From positions 124,001-188,000 of the forward strand of contig JAFXTS010000025.1 of NCBI GenBank assembly GCA_017535665.1: a DNA stretch of 64,000 nt. The letters run 5' to 3'. A program made the translations under genes and the position numbers. Under the pieces are notes generated by a model, which saw only the letters and a list, made by a program, of their open reading frames with translations, was not told where the DNA came from and did not search any database. Position 1 is the first letter of the stretch. Each line of letters begins with the position of its first letter. Positions 35,229 to 44,436 of the stretch are shown here, in pieces. The stretch is from Bacteroidales bacterium (GTDB lineage: Bacteria > Bacteroidota > Bacteroidia > Bacteroidales > WCHB1-69).

Positions 35229-35943
35229 GAGCCGTATGTTTGAAATGTTGAATGGGTATAAGTATCAGAGAGGTAAAGATATAGACCAAGATGATAATCG
35301 GACAAGCACCAAGTCGGAAAATGAGCAGAAGTACGGCAGCAATCAGCAGGAAGATGTAGCGGACTAAATTTTCCTTAAAGCGCAAATTCTTGAATTTGAG
35401 CGAAAACATAGGAAGGTCGGTCACCAACAGCACAGCGAAAATCAGCACGAGCGTCAGCACCACCCAAAAGTTGCTGAAGAGCGGGATGGAGCGTGCCGAG
35501 AAGTGGAGGAAGCCGATAAAAAGCGCGTTGGCGGGGGTGGCCAGACCGCGAAACTCCTCATGTTGCCGCTCATCGTGGTTGAATTTGGCGAGACGGAAGG
35601 CCGACATGGCGGGCACCACGAAGACGCAGAACGGCAACAGGTGCACCCAACTGTCGCGAAGCGCCGGCGAAAGCGTGTCCACCAACTGCGTCAGGAATAC
35701 GAACACGATGGTCGTAGGAGCCACACCGAAGGATACGACATCCGCCAACGAGTCCATATCCACACCCATCGGCGACTGCACCTTCAGCATGCGAGCCGAA
35801 AAACCGTCGAAAAAGTCGAAGGTCGCCGACAGCAAAATCAGCAGGGAGGCCACATCCAACATTCCTCGCGTAGCGAACAAAATCGACAGACAGCCAGAGA
35901 CCAAATTGCAGCTGGTGATGAGGTTTGGAACGTGCTTTTTCAT
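35221..35943 (-). CDS. pssA: CDP-diacylglycerol--serine O-phosphatidyltransferase
   Basis: PssA makes phosphatidylserine, the precursor of phosphatidylethanolamine, in the inner membrane. The 240-residue protein has the complete CDP-alcohol phosphatidyltransferase motif DGx2ARx8Gx3Dx3D (Asp46 to Asp68) and about seven membrane helices. It is the first gene of the minus-strand run pssA, LOG, membrane protein, lpdA, kal, with a -7 element 16 bases upstream. psd is not visible. Confidence 0.94.
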   Translation of the reverse strand: MKKHVPNLITSCNLVSGCLSILFATRGMLDVASLLILLSATFDFFDGFSARMLKVQSPMGVDMDSLADVVSFGVAPTTIVFVFLTQLVDTLSPALRDSWVHLLPFCVFVVPAMSAFRLAKFNHDERQHEEFRGLATPANALFIGFLHFSARSIPLFSNFWVVLTLVLIFAVLLVTDLPMFSLKFKNLRFKENLVRYIFLLIAAVLLLIFRLGACPIIILVYIFTSLILIPIQHFKHTAHE

Positions 35944-35959
35944 CTATAGAAATTTGCTG

Positions 35960-35967
35960 CAAAAATA
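35960..35967 (-). promoter_or_regulatory. -7 promoter element of pssA
   Basis: CAAAAATA on the plus strand reads TATTTTTG on the minus strand, 16 bases before the pssA ATG. Confidence 0.65.
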
Positions 35968-36035
35968 CATCTTTTTTCACAATGAATTGTGTAAAAAATT
36001 CAGGAATTACAATAAAAATATGATACAAATAGTTT

Positions 36036-36043
36036 TATCTTTG
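36036..36043 (+). promoter_or_regulatory. -7 promoter element of the EnvC-like gene
   Basis: TATCTTTG, 44 bases before the ATG at 36088, divergent from the pssA promoter. Confidence 0.65.
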
Positions 36044-36087
36044 TAAATTGTAAAATTGGGTATTAATAACTTGGTTAAGAAAGCAAT

Positions 36088-37371
36088 ATGAAGAAATTTT
36101 GGATTCTACTCATCTTCTCACTTTTCTCGCTGACCTACTGCGGGCTCGTAGCGCAAAGCAAGAAGAGCGACCAGCTGAAGAAGGACAAACAGAAGATACA
36201 GACCGAAATCAACAAAAAGCAAAAACTGCTTGACGAGACACGGAAAAACAAGAAGGCCTCACAGCAGCAGTTGTGCGTGCTCCGCGACCAGATTGCCACT
36301 CGTGAAATGTACATGACGGAGCTGCAAAACGAAATCGACCTCCTCGCCGACGAGCGCCGACAGAACGAAAATGAGGCCTCCCGTCTCACCCGCAAACTCA
36401 CCTACCTCCGCGAGGACTACTCCCGCGTGGTCTATAACACCTTCAAAAACAGGAGACAAAACGACCCGCTGCTGTTCATCCTTTCCGCCGAGGAATACAA
36501 CGACATGTTCAAACGGATACATTTCTACGTGGAGTATTCGAAAGACGTGAAACAGAAGGTGGATGAAATCACCGCCACCCGCGAAGGCATCGCAAAGAAG
36601 TGCGAGGAACTCACGCTGATAGAAAACGAAAAACAGGGCGTGATGCGCGAACAAGAGGCCACCAACGCCAAGCAGCAACAGCAACGACGGGAGGTCGAGA
36701 AACTCTCCAAAGAACTCAAGAAAAAAGAGTCAAACCTTGTAGCCGAAATCAAGAAAAAACAACAGGAAAAGGGGCGCCTTGATGCCGCGATCAAGAAAGC
36801 CATCAATGAGGAAATAGCTGCAGCTGCAGCAAAACAAAAGGCCAATAGCAACAAGTCCGGCGGCAAGTCGGGCACCACCACCAGCAGCAGCGGCAAGTCG
36901 GGCGGCAAGTCCACCACCCCCACCATCGTGCTCACCCCCGCCGAACAACAACTCAGCAACAGCTTCGCCAGCAACAAGGGAAAACTCCCATGGCCCGTCT
37001 CCGCCTGCGCCAAAACCCTCGACTACGGCACCTACCAACACCCCGACGCCCCCTCCGTCACCCTATACAACAACGGCATCGAGCTCCTCACCCACGCCAA
37101 CGCCGACGTCAAGGCGGTCTTCAAAGGCACCGTCTCCACCATCCGCAGCTTCGAGGGCTCCTACTTCATCATCATCCGCCACGGCGAATACCTCACCACC
37201 TACCAGAACGTCACCGGCGTCACCGTCAAGGTAGGACAAGAGGTGAACACCGGACAGAAAATCGGCACCGTAGCCAAGAAATCTGCCACCGGCACCTACG
37301 AACTCTCCTTCTTCATCACCAAAGGCACCACCTACCTCAACCCCAACTCCTGGCTCCAACGGCTTAAATAA
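36088..37371 (+). CDS. EnvC-like murein hydrolase activator with degenerate LytM domain
   Basis: This 427-residue protein has a signal peptide ending ...CGLVAQ, a long coiled coil (about residues 28-240, rich in K, E and Q), a low-complexity Ser/Gly/Thr linker (about 250-285) and a C-terminal M23/LytM domain (about 296-427). Active M23 enzymes have a His/Asp pair and an HxH motif. Here the positions read NNGIELL, YQNV and YELSFF, so at least three zinc ligands are absent. As in EnvC, this implies an activator of amidases in septal peptidoglycan splitting, not a peptidase. The coding sequence of the linker and LytM part is unusually C-rich. Confidence 0.85.
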   Translation: MKKFWILLIFSLFSLTYCGLVAQSKKSDQLKKDKQKIQTEINKKQKLLDETRKNKKASQQQLCVLRDQIATREMYMTELQNEIDLLADERRQNENEASRLTRKLTYLREDYSRVVYNTFKNRRQNDPLLFILSAEEYNDMFKRIHFYVEYSKDVKQKVDEITATREGIAKKCEELTLIENEKQGVMREQEATNAKQQQQRREVEKLSKELKKKESNLVAEIKKKQQEKGRLDAAIKKAINEEIAAAAAKQKANSNKSGGKSGTTTSSSGKSGGKSTTPTIVLTPAEQQLSNSFASNKGKLPWPVSACAKTLDYGTYQHPDAPSVTLYNNGIELLTHANADVKAVFKGTVSTIRSFEGSYFIIIRHGEYLTTYQNVTGVTVKVGQEVNTGQKIGTVAKKSATGTYELSFFITKGTTYLNPNSWLQRLK

Positions 37372-37377
37372 ACCGCC

Positions 37378-37968
37378 ATGTTCCTCAACGAAAAACTCTT
37401 CACCGACTTTCTCTCCGAAAAAGAAATCTTGTGGCTCGGCATCGACTTCTCCAAAGCCAAGTTCACCAAGAAGGGTTTTGACATCTCGCAGGACAACCTC
37501 CGCCAGCTTTTCAACGAGTGGAACCTCCTCATCATCTCCGACCAGAAAAAATATGACATCCGCCTCAGCTTCCGCAAACCGATCATGTCGTACGACCTCT
37601 CCACCCTCTCCAAAAGAAACCGCTCCATCCGCCTCTCCAGCATCCTCCGCGAACATATCCACCTCAACGACCTCCTCGATGAAGAGCACATCCAACAGTA
37701 TATCAACACCATAGAGATGCCTCAACAGCACCGGTTCGCCCTCCTCTTCATCGTCGAATCCTTCGATGCCGTGAGCAAAACCGGCTCCGTCTGGGTGACC
37801 ATAGCGGAGACCGCCACCAAAAAAATCGTCCTCTGCGAAAAATTTATCAAACTGCCCAGCGGCTTCGGTACCAAAAACTACTGGGGACGAATCTTCTACA
37901 ACATCCTTTTCGACATCAAAAATTACGCCTTCTACCGCTGGGAAAACCTCGTCAGTCAAGAACAATAG
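37378..37968 (+). CDS. Conserved-looking cytoplasmic protein of unknown function
   Basis: This 196-residue protein starts MFLNEKLFTDFLSEKEILWLGIDFSKAKF. It has no signal peptide and appears to be an alpha/beta protein with strands such as LWLGIDF, RFALLFIVESF and SVWVTIAE. I recognise no family. It follows the EnvC-like gene by 6 bases and precedes the phosphohexomutase by 36, so it is probably co-transcribed. A role beside cell-wall or sugar metabolism is only suggested by position. Confidence 0.65.
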   Translation: MFLNEKLFTDFLSEKEILWLGIDFSKAKFTKKGFDISQDNLRQLFNEWNLLIISDQKKYDIRLSFRKPIMSYDLSTLSKRNRSIRLSSILREHIHLNDLLDEEHIQQYINTIEMPQQHRFALLFIVESFDAVSKTGSVWVTIAETATKKIVLCEKFIKLPSGFGTKNYWGRIFYNILFDIKNYAFYRWENLVSQEQ

Positions 37969-38004
37969 TACAATAACCCACTTCAAACCATAATTTCAAC
38001 CACT

Positions 38005-39345
38005 ATGAGCGCATTCAAAGCATACGATTTCAGAGGAGTCTTCGGAAAAGACTTCACCCTCGACGACATCTACCGCATCGGGTTCTTCCTTCCCGAACTG
38101 CTGAAAGTCAACAAAGTGCTGATAGGCCGCGACATGCGGACCTCCTCACCCGCCATCTTCGAAGCCCTCACCCGCGGCATCACCGACGCCGGCGCCGATG
38201 CCTACGACATGGGACTCACCACCACCCCGATGGTCTATTACTTCACCGCCCGCCACGGCTTCGATGCCTCCGTCATGATTACCGCATCGCACAACCCCAA
38301 AGAACATAACGGGCTCAAAGTCTCCACCACCAACGCCCTCCCCGTCGGCTACGACACCGGTCTCGGCAAACTGGAACAGATGATCCAACAAACGCCCATC
38401 CCCACTCGACCGAAAGGGAAAATCATCCCCCACCCCGTCAAGGAAGAATACCTCGAATTCCAACGGCAGTTTGCCCACGACACCAGCAACCTCAAGATTG
38501 CCATGGACTGCTCCAACGGTATGGCAACGATACTGGTGAAGGACATCTTTGGACAAAGTCCTGTATATCTGTATGATGAATTGGACGGCACCTTCCCCCA
38601 CCACGAAGCCAACCCGCTCGAACCCCAGAACGTGAAAGACCTCCAAGCCCTCGTGCTGAAGGAAAAAGCCGACATTGGCGTCATCTTCGACGGCGATGCC
38701 GACCGCGTGATGTTCGTGGACGAAAAAGGCACCTTCATCCCACCGGATCTGATGATTGCCGTGTTAGGACTCTACTTCATCAAAGAAAAGAACGTGCAGG
38801 GAAAAGTCATCCAAGACATTCGCACCTCCAAATCAGTGACCGAATATATTGAAAAACTCGGACGCGAAGTGGAAATCTGGCGTGTGGGGCGCGCCTACGC
38901 AGCCATGAAACTGCGCGAGATCGACGGTGCCTTCGGCGGAGAGTTCGCCGGACACTACTACTTCCGCGACTTCTACTACTCCGACTCCGCCATGATCGCC
39001 GCTCAGGTTATCCTGCACATTGTCAGCGGCATGAAAAGAAAAGGCATCTCGGTCTCCCAACTCATCGCACAAATTGCCACCTACGCCAACTCCGGCGAAA
39101 TCAACTTCAGAATTGAACAGAAAAAAGAGGCCATGGAAGCGATGAAAGAGCATTTTATGGCCCAAGAAAAATGTACGCGCTACATGGATTTTGATGGATA
39201 TAGAATTGAATTCCCAGAATGGTGGTTCAACATAAGACCTTCCAACACAGAACCTTATCTCCGACTCCTAATGGAAGCACAAACCCGTGAACTGCTGGAT
39301 GCCAAATTGGAGGAGGCCAAAACGATTCTGAAAAAATTCATGTAA
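38005..39345 (+). CDS. Phosphomannomutase/phosphoglucomutase
   Basis: This alpha-D-phosphohexomutase moves phosphate between C1 and C6 of hexoses, feeding nucleotide-sugar synthesis. The 446-residue protein has the phosphoserine loop TASHNPKEHNG (about residues 92-102), the metal-binding DGDADR (about 229-234), the sugar-specificity segment GGEFAGHYYF and the phosphate-binding RPSNTEPYLRL near the end. Length is normal. Which sugar is preferred cannot be told from sequence by eye; the GEFAGH loop fits dual PMM/PGM enzymes. Confidence 0.92.
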   Translation: MSAFKAYDFRGVFGKDFTLDDIYRIGFFLPELLKVNKVLIGRDMRTSSPAIFEALTRGITDAGADAYDMGLTTTPMVYYFTARHGFDASVMITASHNPKEHNGLKVSTTNALPVGYDTGLGKLEQMIQQTPIPTRPKGKIIPHPVKEEYLEFQRQFAHDTSNLKIAMDCSNGMATILVKDIFGQSPVYLYDELDGTFPHHEANPLEPQNVKDLQALVLKEKADIGVIFDGDADRVMFVDEKGTFIPPDLMIAVLGLYFIKEKNVQGKVIQDIRTSKSVTEYIEKLGREVEIWRVGRAYAAMKLREIDGAFGGEFAGHYYFRDFYYSDSAMIAAQVILHIVSGMKRKGISVSQLIAQIATYANSGEINFRIEQKKEAMEAMKEHFMAQEKCTRYMDFDGYRIEFPEWWFNIRPSNTEPYLRLLMEAQTRELLDAKLEEAKTILKKFM

Positions 39346-39348
39346 TAT

Positions 39349-40083
39349 ATGTATCTCGCCATCGATATCGGCAACACGCGGCAAAAAGCGGCAGTATTCT
39401 CCTCCGAAGGGGAGCAGTTAGCCGTGGTTTCCGAGCAGTTGCTGCCAACTGAAACAATTACACAACTAATTGAGGAATACAAAGTTACACACTCCATTCT
39501 GTCGAGTGTGGGGGCAGAGCGCACCGACATCCGGCAACTGTTAGCCGAACTCACGCTGCTGACCGATTTCACCCACGCCACTCCCCTCCCCATCCAAATC
39601 GACTACCAAACGCCACAAACGCTCGGCTTGGACCGCATAGCCAGCGCTGTGGCCGCCCACTCCTTCTTCCCCCACGAGAACGTCCTCACCATCCAGGCCG
39701 GCACCTGCCTTGTCACCGACTTCGTCACTGCCGACGGCCACTATCTCGGCGGCTCCATCTCGCCCGGACTGGACATGCGGCTCGCCGCCCTGCACCACTT
39801 CACCCAACGACTCCCGCAAGTGGAGCGACAGCCCGTAGGTAAGCTGACAGGAACCACCACCGAAGAGAGCATTCTGAATGGTGTGACCTACGGAATTGTG
39901 GATGAAATTAACGGCATTATCGAGCGCTATCAGCAGCAATATGAGACCATAAAAGTGGTGTTTACAGGTGGAAATAAAGATGATTTGCAAAATTCAATAA
40001 AATTTCCTATCTTTGCCGCCTCTAATATCGTCCTATATGGACTTTATAAAATATTGATATTCAATGCTAAAGGCAAAATATAA
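39349..40083 (+). CDS. coaX: Type III pantothenate kinase
   Basis: CoaX phosphorylates pantothenate, the first committed step of coenzyme A synthesis. The 244-residue protein has the ASKHA-fold phosphate loop AIDIGNTRQKAAVF (4-17), the catalytic GLDRIA and QAGTCLVTDF segments and a C-terminal TGGN. It starts 3 bases after the phosphohexomutase stop. Its 3' end overlaps the next gene by 20 bases and contains that gene's promoter. panC and panD lie 3.5 kb downstream. Confidence 0.93.
   Translation: MYLAIDIGNTRQKAAVFSSEGEQLAVVSEQLLPTETITQLIEEYKVTHSILSSVGAERTDIRQLLAELTLLTDFTHATPLPIQIDYQTPQTLGLDRIASAVAAHSFFPHENVLTIQAGTCLVTDFVTADGHYLGGSISPGLDMRLAALHHFTQRLPQVERQPVGKLTGTTTEESILNGVTYGIVDEINGIIERYQQQYETIKVVFTGGNKDDLQNSIKFPIFAASNIVLYGLYKILIFNAKGKI
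39984..40015 (+). promoter_or_regulatory. Internal promoter within the coaX 3' end
   Basis: TTTG (39984-39987) and TATCTTTG (40008-40015) with 20-base spacing form a full Bacteroidetes promoter inside coaX, 48 bases before the ATG at 40064. The barrel, TPR and lptC genes can thus be expressed apart from coaX. Confidence 0.7.
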
Positions 40084-41344
40084 GATAATCTTGTCCGCGA
40101 TTTTCGTAGTCGCATTCTGCATTTATGCCCATGCGCAGAACGAGATTAGCACCCCATATTCCAAATATGGGTACGGTTTGCCCAGCAACATCACCTCAGG
40201 AGCTTACGATGCCATGGGCAAAGTGGGATATGCGGTTCAGCATCCCCATCTCATCAACTTCAAGAATCCTGCTTCGTACGTTGCCTTTGACTCGCTTTCT
40301 TTCATTGCGGATGCCTCTTTCAGCATCTATTCCGGCACGTTAAAGACGGCCGAAGTCACCCAAAAGACCACCTTCGCACGCCCTGCCTACATCACTTTAG
40401 GCTTGCCGGTAACAAGGCATTGGCGCACATCTGCAGGTATCCTGCCCTTCAGCAATCTCGGTTACAACATCGCCGACAGCAAAGTGCTGCCCAACGACGT
40501 AACGGTCACCTACAACTACAAAGGAAGTGGCGGCCTGCTGCAACTGTACTGGGGCAACGCCTTCAAAATCTGCAAAGGTCTTTCCATCGGTCTCAACGTC
40601 TCCTACCTGTTCGGACGGCTCAACTACACCAAAACCGCCGAATTTGACGGCAGTTACTTCTTCCATTCCATGGTGGACAACACCACCAACATAGATGGTC
40701 TGTACCTGTCGGGCGGCCTTCAATATTTTGCTACCATTAAGGGAATTCACACCATCGGTTTGGGCGTAGTGTACGAGAACAGTGCCTTTATCAAGACACG
40801 AAGCCAACTGCTCACCTACAACTACGAAGGGACAGGTGCCAGCGCTTCGCCTAACGACACCGTGGATATCAAAGAAAACAAAGGGAGAATGCAGACACCA
40901 CAGTCCATTGGCGGAGGCTTTTCCTACCAATACCGCGACAAATGGTTAGTGACAGCTGATGTGACATGGCAGGATTGGTCGCACTATTATCTCAACGAAA
41001 ACAATAACGGCAACCTTCAGGATGCCATCACCGTTTCAGCGGGTTTCCAATTTGTTCCCAACTCCGCTTCCACCAACTATTTCAACAAGATCCGATTCCG
41101 TGCCGGTTTCCGCTACTGCACCGGACAGATTTTCGTCAACGAGCGCTCAATCAACGACTTCAGCGTTTCTGTTGGACTCGGATTCCCCCTCAGGATGTAC
41201 AACAGCAACTCCTCAATGGGTATCCTCTTCGAATACGGACAGATGGGCACTTTACAGAACGAATTGCTCAGAGAAAATTACTTTAGATTCTCCTTGCATT
41301 TTACTTTGCAAGAAAAATGGTATCAAAGAGTGAAATTAGAATAA
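40064..41344 (+). CDS. Outer-membrane beta-barrel protein (FadL/PorV-like)
   Basis: This 426-residue protein has a signal peptide (...FCIYAHAQ) and then NEISTPYSKYGYGL and a GKVGYAVQHPHLINFKNPASYVAFDSL segment. That opening, with NPAS near the N-terminus, is seen in FadL/OmpP1- and PorV-type barrels. Strands with aromatic girdles continue to the C-terminal FRFSLHFTLQEKWYQR. It overlaps coaX by 20 bases but has its own promoter. It is followed by a TPR protein and lptC, all envelope genes. The transported ligand is unknown. Confidence 0.75.
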   Translation: MLKAKYKIILSAIFVVAFCIYAHAQNEISTPYSKYGYGLPSNITSGAYDAMGKVGYAVQHPHLINFKNPASYVAFDSLSFIADASFSIYSGTLKTAEVTQKTTFARPAYITLGLPVTRHWRTSAGILPFSNLGYNIADSKVLPNDVTVTYNYKGSGGLLQLYWGNAFKICKGLSIGLNVSYLFGRLNYTKTAEFDGSYFFHSMVDNTTNIDGLYLSGGLQYFATIKGIHTIGLGVVYENSAFIKTRSQLLTYNYEGTGASASPNDTVDIKENKGRMQTPQSIGGGFSYQYRDKWLVTADVTWQDWSHYYLNENNNGNLQDAITVSAGFQFVPNSASTNYFNKIRFRAGFRYCTGQIFVNERSINDFSVSVGLGFPLRMYNSNSSMGILFEYGQMGTLQNELLRENYFRFSLHFTLQEKWYQRVKLE

Positions 41345-41357
41345 TTCAAAATTTATA

Positions 41358-42815
41358 ATGACTATGAAAAAGACACTGTTAACCTTAGTTGCGGTCATCG
41401 TAGCTCTGACCGCCACCGCGCAGAACCCCTGCCCGTTCAAGTATGGCGCCACCGAGGAAGACTCGCTGAAATGCGCCGAGCAAGTCACCCTCTTCCGCAC
41501 CTTCTACAACCAGAAACAGTACGAAGAGGCCTACGTTCCGTTCCAATACATCGTCAACACCTGCCCCTGCGCATGGAGCGGCACCTTCAACTATGGCAAA
41601 ACCATGCTCGAAAAGATGGTCAAAGCCGAAAAAGATTCCGTACGCAAAGAACACCTGATCGACACCTTGATCTGGGCACAGACCGCGTACAGCACCTATC
41701 ATCCGCAGTACTACTCCTACGGTAAAGGTCTGGGATGGAAGGCCTACTACACCATCAAATACCGCGCTTCCAACAAGGAACTCCGCGACCAGGCTTTCGA
41801 GGATTTCGTCACCTCTGTGGAGTTGGAGAAAGAGAACACTCAGCCGGCAGTTTGGGAAGCCTACTTCCAATTAGCCGTCCACAAAACCAAGGAGACGAAA
41901 GACACCACTTACGTGATTGATGCTTACGAGCGTGCTACCGAGTACATCGACGACGCCATCATCTCCAACCAAGAGGCTTTCGAAAAAGCGCTCGCCGACT
42001 TCGACACTCTTGACAGTCAGCTGGCCAACAACCAGATTGGTAAAATGCAGTATGACAAAGCCGTGGAGAAACTGGTGAAAGATACCACTACCCGTGTCAA
42101 TGCTATCAACGCATACAAAAAAGTGACGGCCAAGTTGGAGAACGGCTTCGGCCCCTACGCTAACGGTAGCATCCTGCTCGGCATCTACGAGAAAAAGTTC
42201 GAGGAGAACAAGGATGACCTGAAGGCCCTCAAGAAGATGCTTGGTATTTTGAGCAAAGACTCCCTCTGCCGCGCCTCACAGATGTACAGCGACATTCTTT
42301 ACATCCTGCACCAGGCCGAACCGAGCGGAAAAGTCGCCTTCTTCCTTGGCGTACAAGAGTTCCAGAAGAAGAAATATGACAATGCTATCAACTTCTTCAA
42401 TGAAGCCATCCGTTTGTACACCACCAACGAAGAAAAAGCTCAACCCTACTACTTCATCGCCACTATCGAATCGGTGAGAGGCAGTTTCTCAGCCGCCCGC
42501 ACCCATGCCTTAGAGGCCGCAAGATGCAACCCGAAGTTCGGTCGTCCCTACATCCTGATTGGCGACATGTACCGCAACTCCTACAACCAATTCACCAACG
42601 GTGGTGAGGGTGTCATCGCAAGCGCCGTGTATTGGGCAGCCGCCGACAAGTACAACAGGGCACAAGCTGTTGACCCGTCACTCGCCAACGAATGCGCCAG
42701 AAAACGCGCCGGTCTCCCCGCAGTCAGCGGTAAGACCCTCGTGGAAAACAACCTCCAACCCGGCCAGAGCTACCACGTAGGCGGCTGGATCAACGAGAAC
42801 ACCACCGTACGCTAA
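41358..42815 (+). CDS. Secreted TPR protein
   Basis: This 485-residue protein has a signal peptide ending VALTATAQ (start ATG at 41358 or 41364). It has an N-terminal TPR-like block (FRTFYNQKQYEEAYVPFQYI), a middle helical region and a C-terminal TPR block (FFLGVQEFQKKKYDNAINFFNEAIRLY). Several conserved cysteines (NPCPFKYG, NTCPCAWSG) suggest disulfides in the periplasm. It is sandwiched between the barrel gene at 40064 and lptC (2-base gap). It is the second TPR-plus-barrel pairing in this window. Confidence 0.8.
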   Translation: MTMKKTLLTLVAVIVALTATAQNPCPFKYGATEEDSLKCAEQVTLFRTFYNQKQYEEAYVPFQYIVNTCPCAWSGTFNYGKTMLEKMVKAEKDSVRKEHLIDTLIWAQTAYSTYHPQYYSYGKGLGWKAYYTIKYRASNKELRDQAFEDFVTSVELEKENTQPAVWEAYFQLAVHKTKETKDTTYVIDAYERATEYIDDAIISNQEAFEKALADFDTLDSQLANNQIGKMQYDKAVEKLVKDTTTRVNAINAYKKVTAKLENGFGPYANGSILLGIYEKKFEENKDDLKALKKMLGILSKDSLCRASQMYSDILYILHQAEPSGKVAFFLGVQEFQKKKYDNAINFFNEAIRLYTTNEEKAQPYYFIATIESVRGSFSAARTHALEAARCNPKFGRPYILIGDMYRNSYNQFTNGGEGVIASAVYWAAADKYNRAQAVDPSLANECARKRAGLPAVSGKTLVENNLQPGQSYHVGGWINENTTVR

Positions 42816-42817
42816 CC

Positions 42818-43384
42818 ATGCGTATCTTAAAAACATTCATAAAAATCGCCCCCTGCCTCCTGGCATTGGGGGTGATTTTTGTTTCATGCAAACAAGAGGA
42901 GTTCTCCAAAAACAAGCTCCTCTCCTATCACGGCAAATATCCCGACGAGTCGGCAGAAGACCTGCACCTCACCTATAGCGACTCGGGAAGACTGAATTTT
43001 GAAATCCGCACCCCCATCCTCAACAAATATTATGGCGACCATACGTACATGGATTGTCCTGAGGGAATTGAAATCATTTCTTACGACGTTTTCGGAAATC
43101 CAGAGGCCGTGATGAAAGCCGATTACGCCATCAATGCTGAAAGGGATATGCGCATGGAAGCGCAGAAAAATGTGGTCATCACCAACCTTAAGAAAGGCGA
43201 CACCATCTTCACGGAAAAAATCGTGTGGGACAAACGCTTCCGCAGAATCTATTCCGATGTGCCCGTACGGCAGGTGCGCTCCGATGGCACCATCTACAAC
43301 GGCAGCGGATTCGATGCCGACGAGAGATTCACCCACTACACCGTGCGGAATCCGAGAGGCGAAATCATCGCCGACGACCTCTGA
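42818..43384 (+). CDS. lptC: LPS export ABC transporter periplasmic protein LptC
   Basis: LptC bridges the LptBFG transporter and LptA in LPS transport. The 188-residue protein has a lipobox (IFVSC, Cys near residue 25), which fits the lipidated LptC of Bacteroidetes. It then has the beta-jellyroll pattern YPDESAEDLHLTYSDSGRLNFEIRTP, MKADYAINAERDMRMEAQKNVVI, GDTIFTEKIVWDKRFRRIYSD and YTVRNPRGEI. It is last in the barrel-TPR-lptC run. Confidence 0.82.
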   Translation: MRILKTFIKIAPCLLALGVIFVSCKQEEFSKNKLLSYHGKYPDESAEDLHLTYSDSGRLNFEIRTPILNKYYGDHTYMDCPEGIEIISYDVFGNPEAVMKADYAINAERDMRMEAQKNVVITNLKKGDTIFTEKIVWDKRFRRIYSDVPVRQVRSDGTIYNGSGFDADERFTHYTVRNPRGEIIADDL

Positions 43385-43387
43385 CAA

Positions 43388-43425
43388 ATTGAGATTTGAA
43401 AATTGAAAATTGAAAGCAAATTTTC
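43388..43425. repeat. AAAATTG-type heptad repeats after lptC
   Basis: AATTGAGATTTGAAAATTGAAAATTGAAAG, of the same kind as the repeats at 44786 and 53807. Confidence 0.6.
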
Positions 43426-43483
43426 GAAGGTGAAAAATTGATATTTGGTAATAAAAATCATCAATTTTTTTCAGAAAATCGTG

Positions 43484-43491
43484 TAAATTTG
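43484..43491 (+). promoter_or_regulatory. -7 promoter element of panC
   Basis: TAAATTTG matches TAnnTTTG, 74 bases before the panC ATG; the leader between is very AT-rich. Confidence 0.55.
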
Positions 43492-43565
43492 TCGGTTAAT
43501 TTTTTTTGATAAAAAAAAAATATAATATATTGATATTCAATTTTTTATAAAAATCAAATTGAATT

Positions 43566-44402
43566 ATGCTGCTGATTGAAACGATTTCAGATTTACAAAA
43601 TAAACTCGAACAGGCACACCGCACCCACCAAACCATCGGACTGGTGCCTACCATGGGGGCTCTGCACGAAGGCCATCTTTCGCTTATCAAACGTGCAAGA
43701 AAAGAGAATGACCTCTGCGTGGTCTCCGTCTTTGTAAACCCCACGCAATTCAACAATGCGGAGGATTTGGAGAAATACCCTCGCACATTAGAACAGGATT
43801 TGCAACTGGTGAGCGACTATGCCGACATCGTCTTCGCACCCTCTGTGGAGGAGGTTTACCGCGTGCCCGCCACCGAGCAATACGACTTCGGACCGGTGGC
43901 AGAAGTGATGGAAGGTCCCGCCCGCCCCGGCCATTTCAACGGCGTGGGCATCATCGTCAAGCGACTCTTTGACTGGGTGCAGCCGACCCGCGCCTACTTC
44001 GGTGAGAAAGACTTCCAACAAATCGCAGTCATCAAGACGCTGGTGCGCCAATGCGGACTGAACCTGCAGATTGTTCCCTGCCCCATCGTGCGGGAAGCCA
44101 GCGGATTAGCATTGAGTTCGCGTAATCGCCGCCTTTCTGAAGAAGAGCGAGCAACGGCCGCCAACATCTACCGCATCCTCAAAGCCTCCACCCAGCTCAA
44201 AACCACCAACACACAGGAAATCAGAAAGTTTGTGGAAGAGGAAATCAACAAATATGACCTTTTCCGCCTGGAATATTATGAGATTGTGGATGATGAAACT
44301 CTTCAGCCCGTCGCCGATCTCAACGACAGCAACGGCGTGGTGGGCTGCATCACCGTGTGGGCCAACCAAGTGAGACTTATCGACAATATTCGTTATAAAT
44401 AA
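43566..44402 (+). CDS. panC: Pantothenate synthetase
   Basis: PanC joins pantoate and beta-alanine with ATP. The 278-residue protein has the HIGH-like TMGALHEGHLSL (29-40), the pantoate/ATP residues VFVNPTQFN and FGEKDFQQIAVI, and the KMSKS-like SGLALSSRNRRLS. Length is normal. It precedes panD by 34 bases, giving a two-gene unit that makes pantothenate; panB is not in the window. With coaX this covers part of the route to CoA. Confidence 0.96.
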   Translation: MLLIETISDLQNKLEQAHRTHQTIGLVPTMGALHEGHLSLIKRARKENDLCVVSVFVNPTQFNNAEDLEKYPRTLEQDLQLVSDYADIVFAPSVEEVYRVPATEQYDFGPVAEVMEGPARPGHFNGVGIIVKRLFDWVQPTRAYFGEKDFQQIAVIKTLVRQCGLNLQIVPCPIVREASGLALSSRNRRLSEEERATAANIYRILKASTQLKTTNTQEIRKFVEEEINKYDLFRLEYYEIVDDETLQPVADLNDSNGVVGCITVWANQVRLIDNIRYK

Positions 44403-44436
44403 TTATCAATCAATAAAATAAACAAGCACTACGGTC

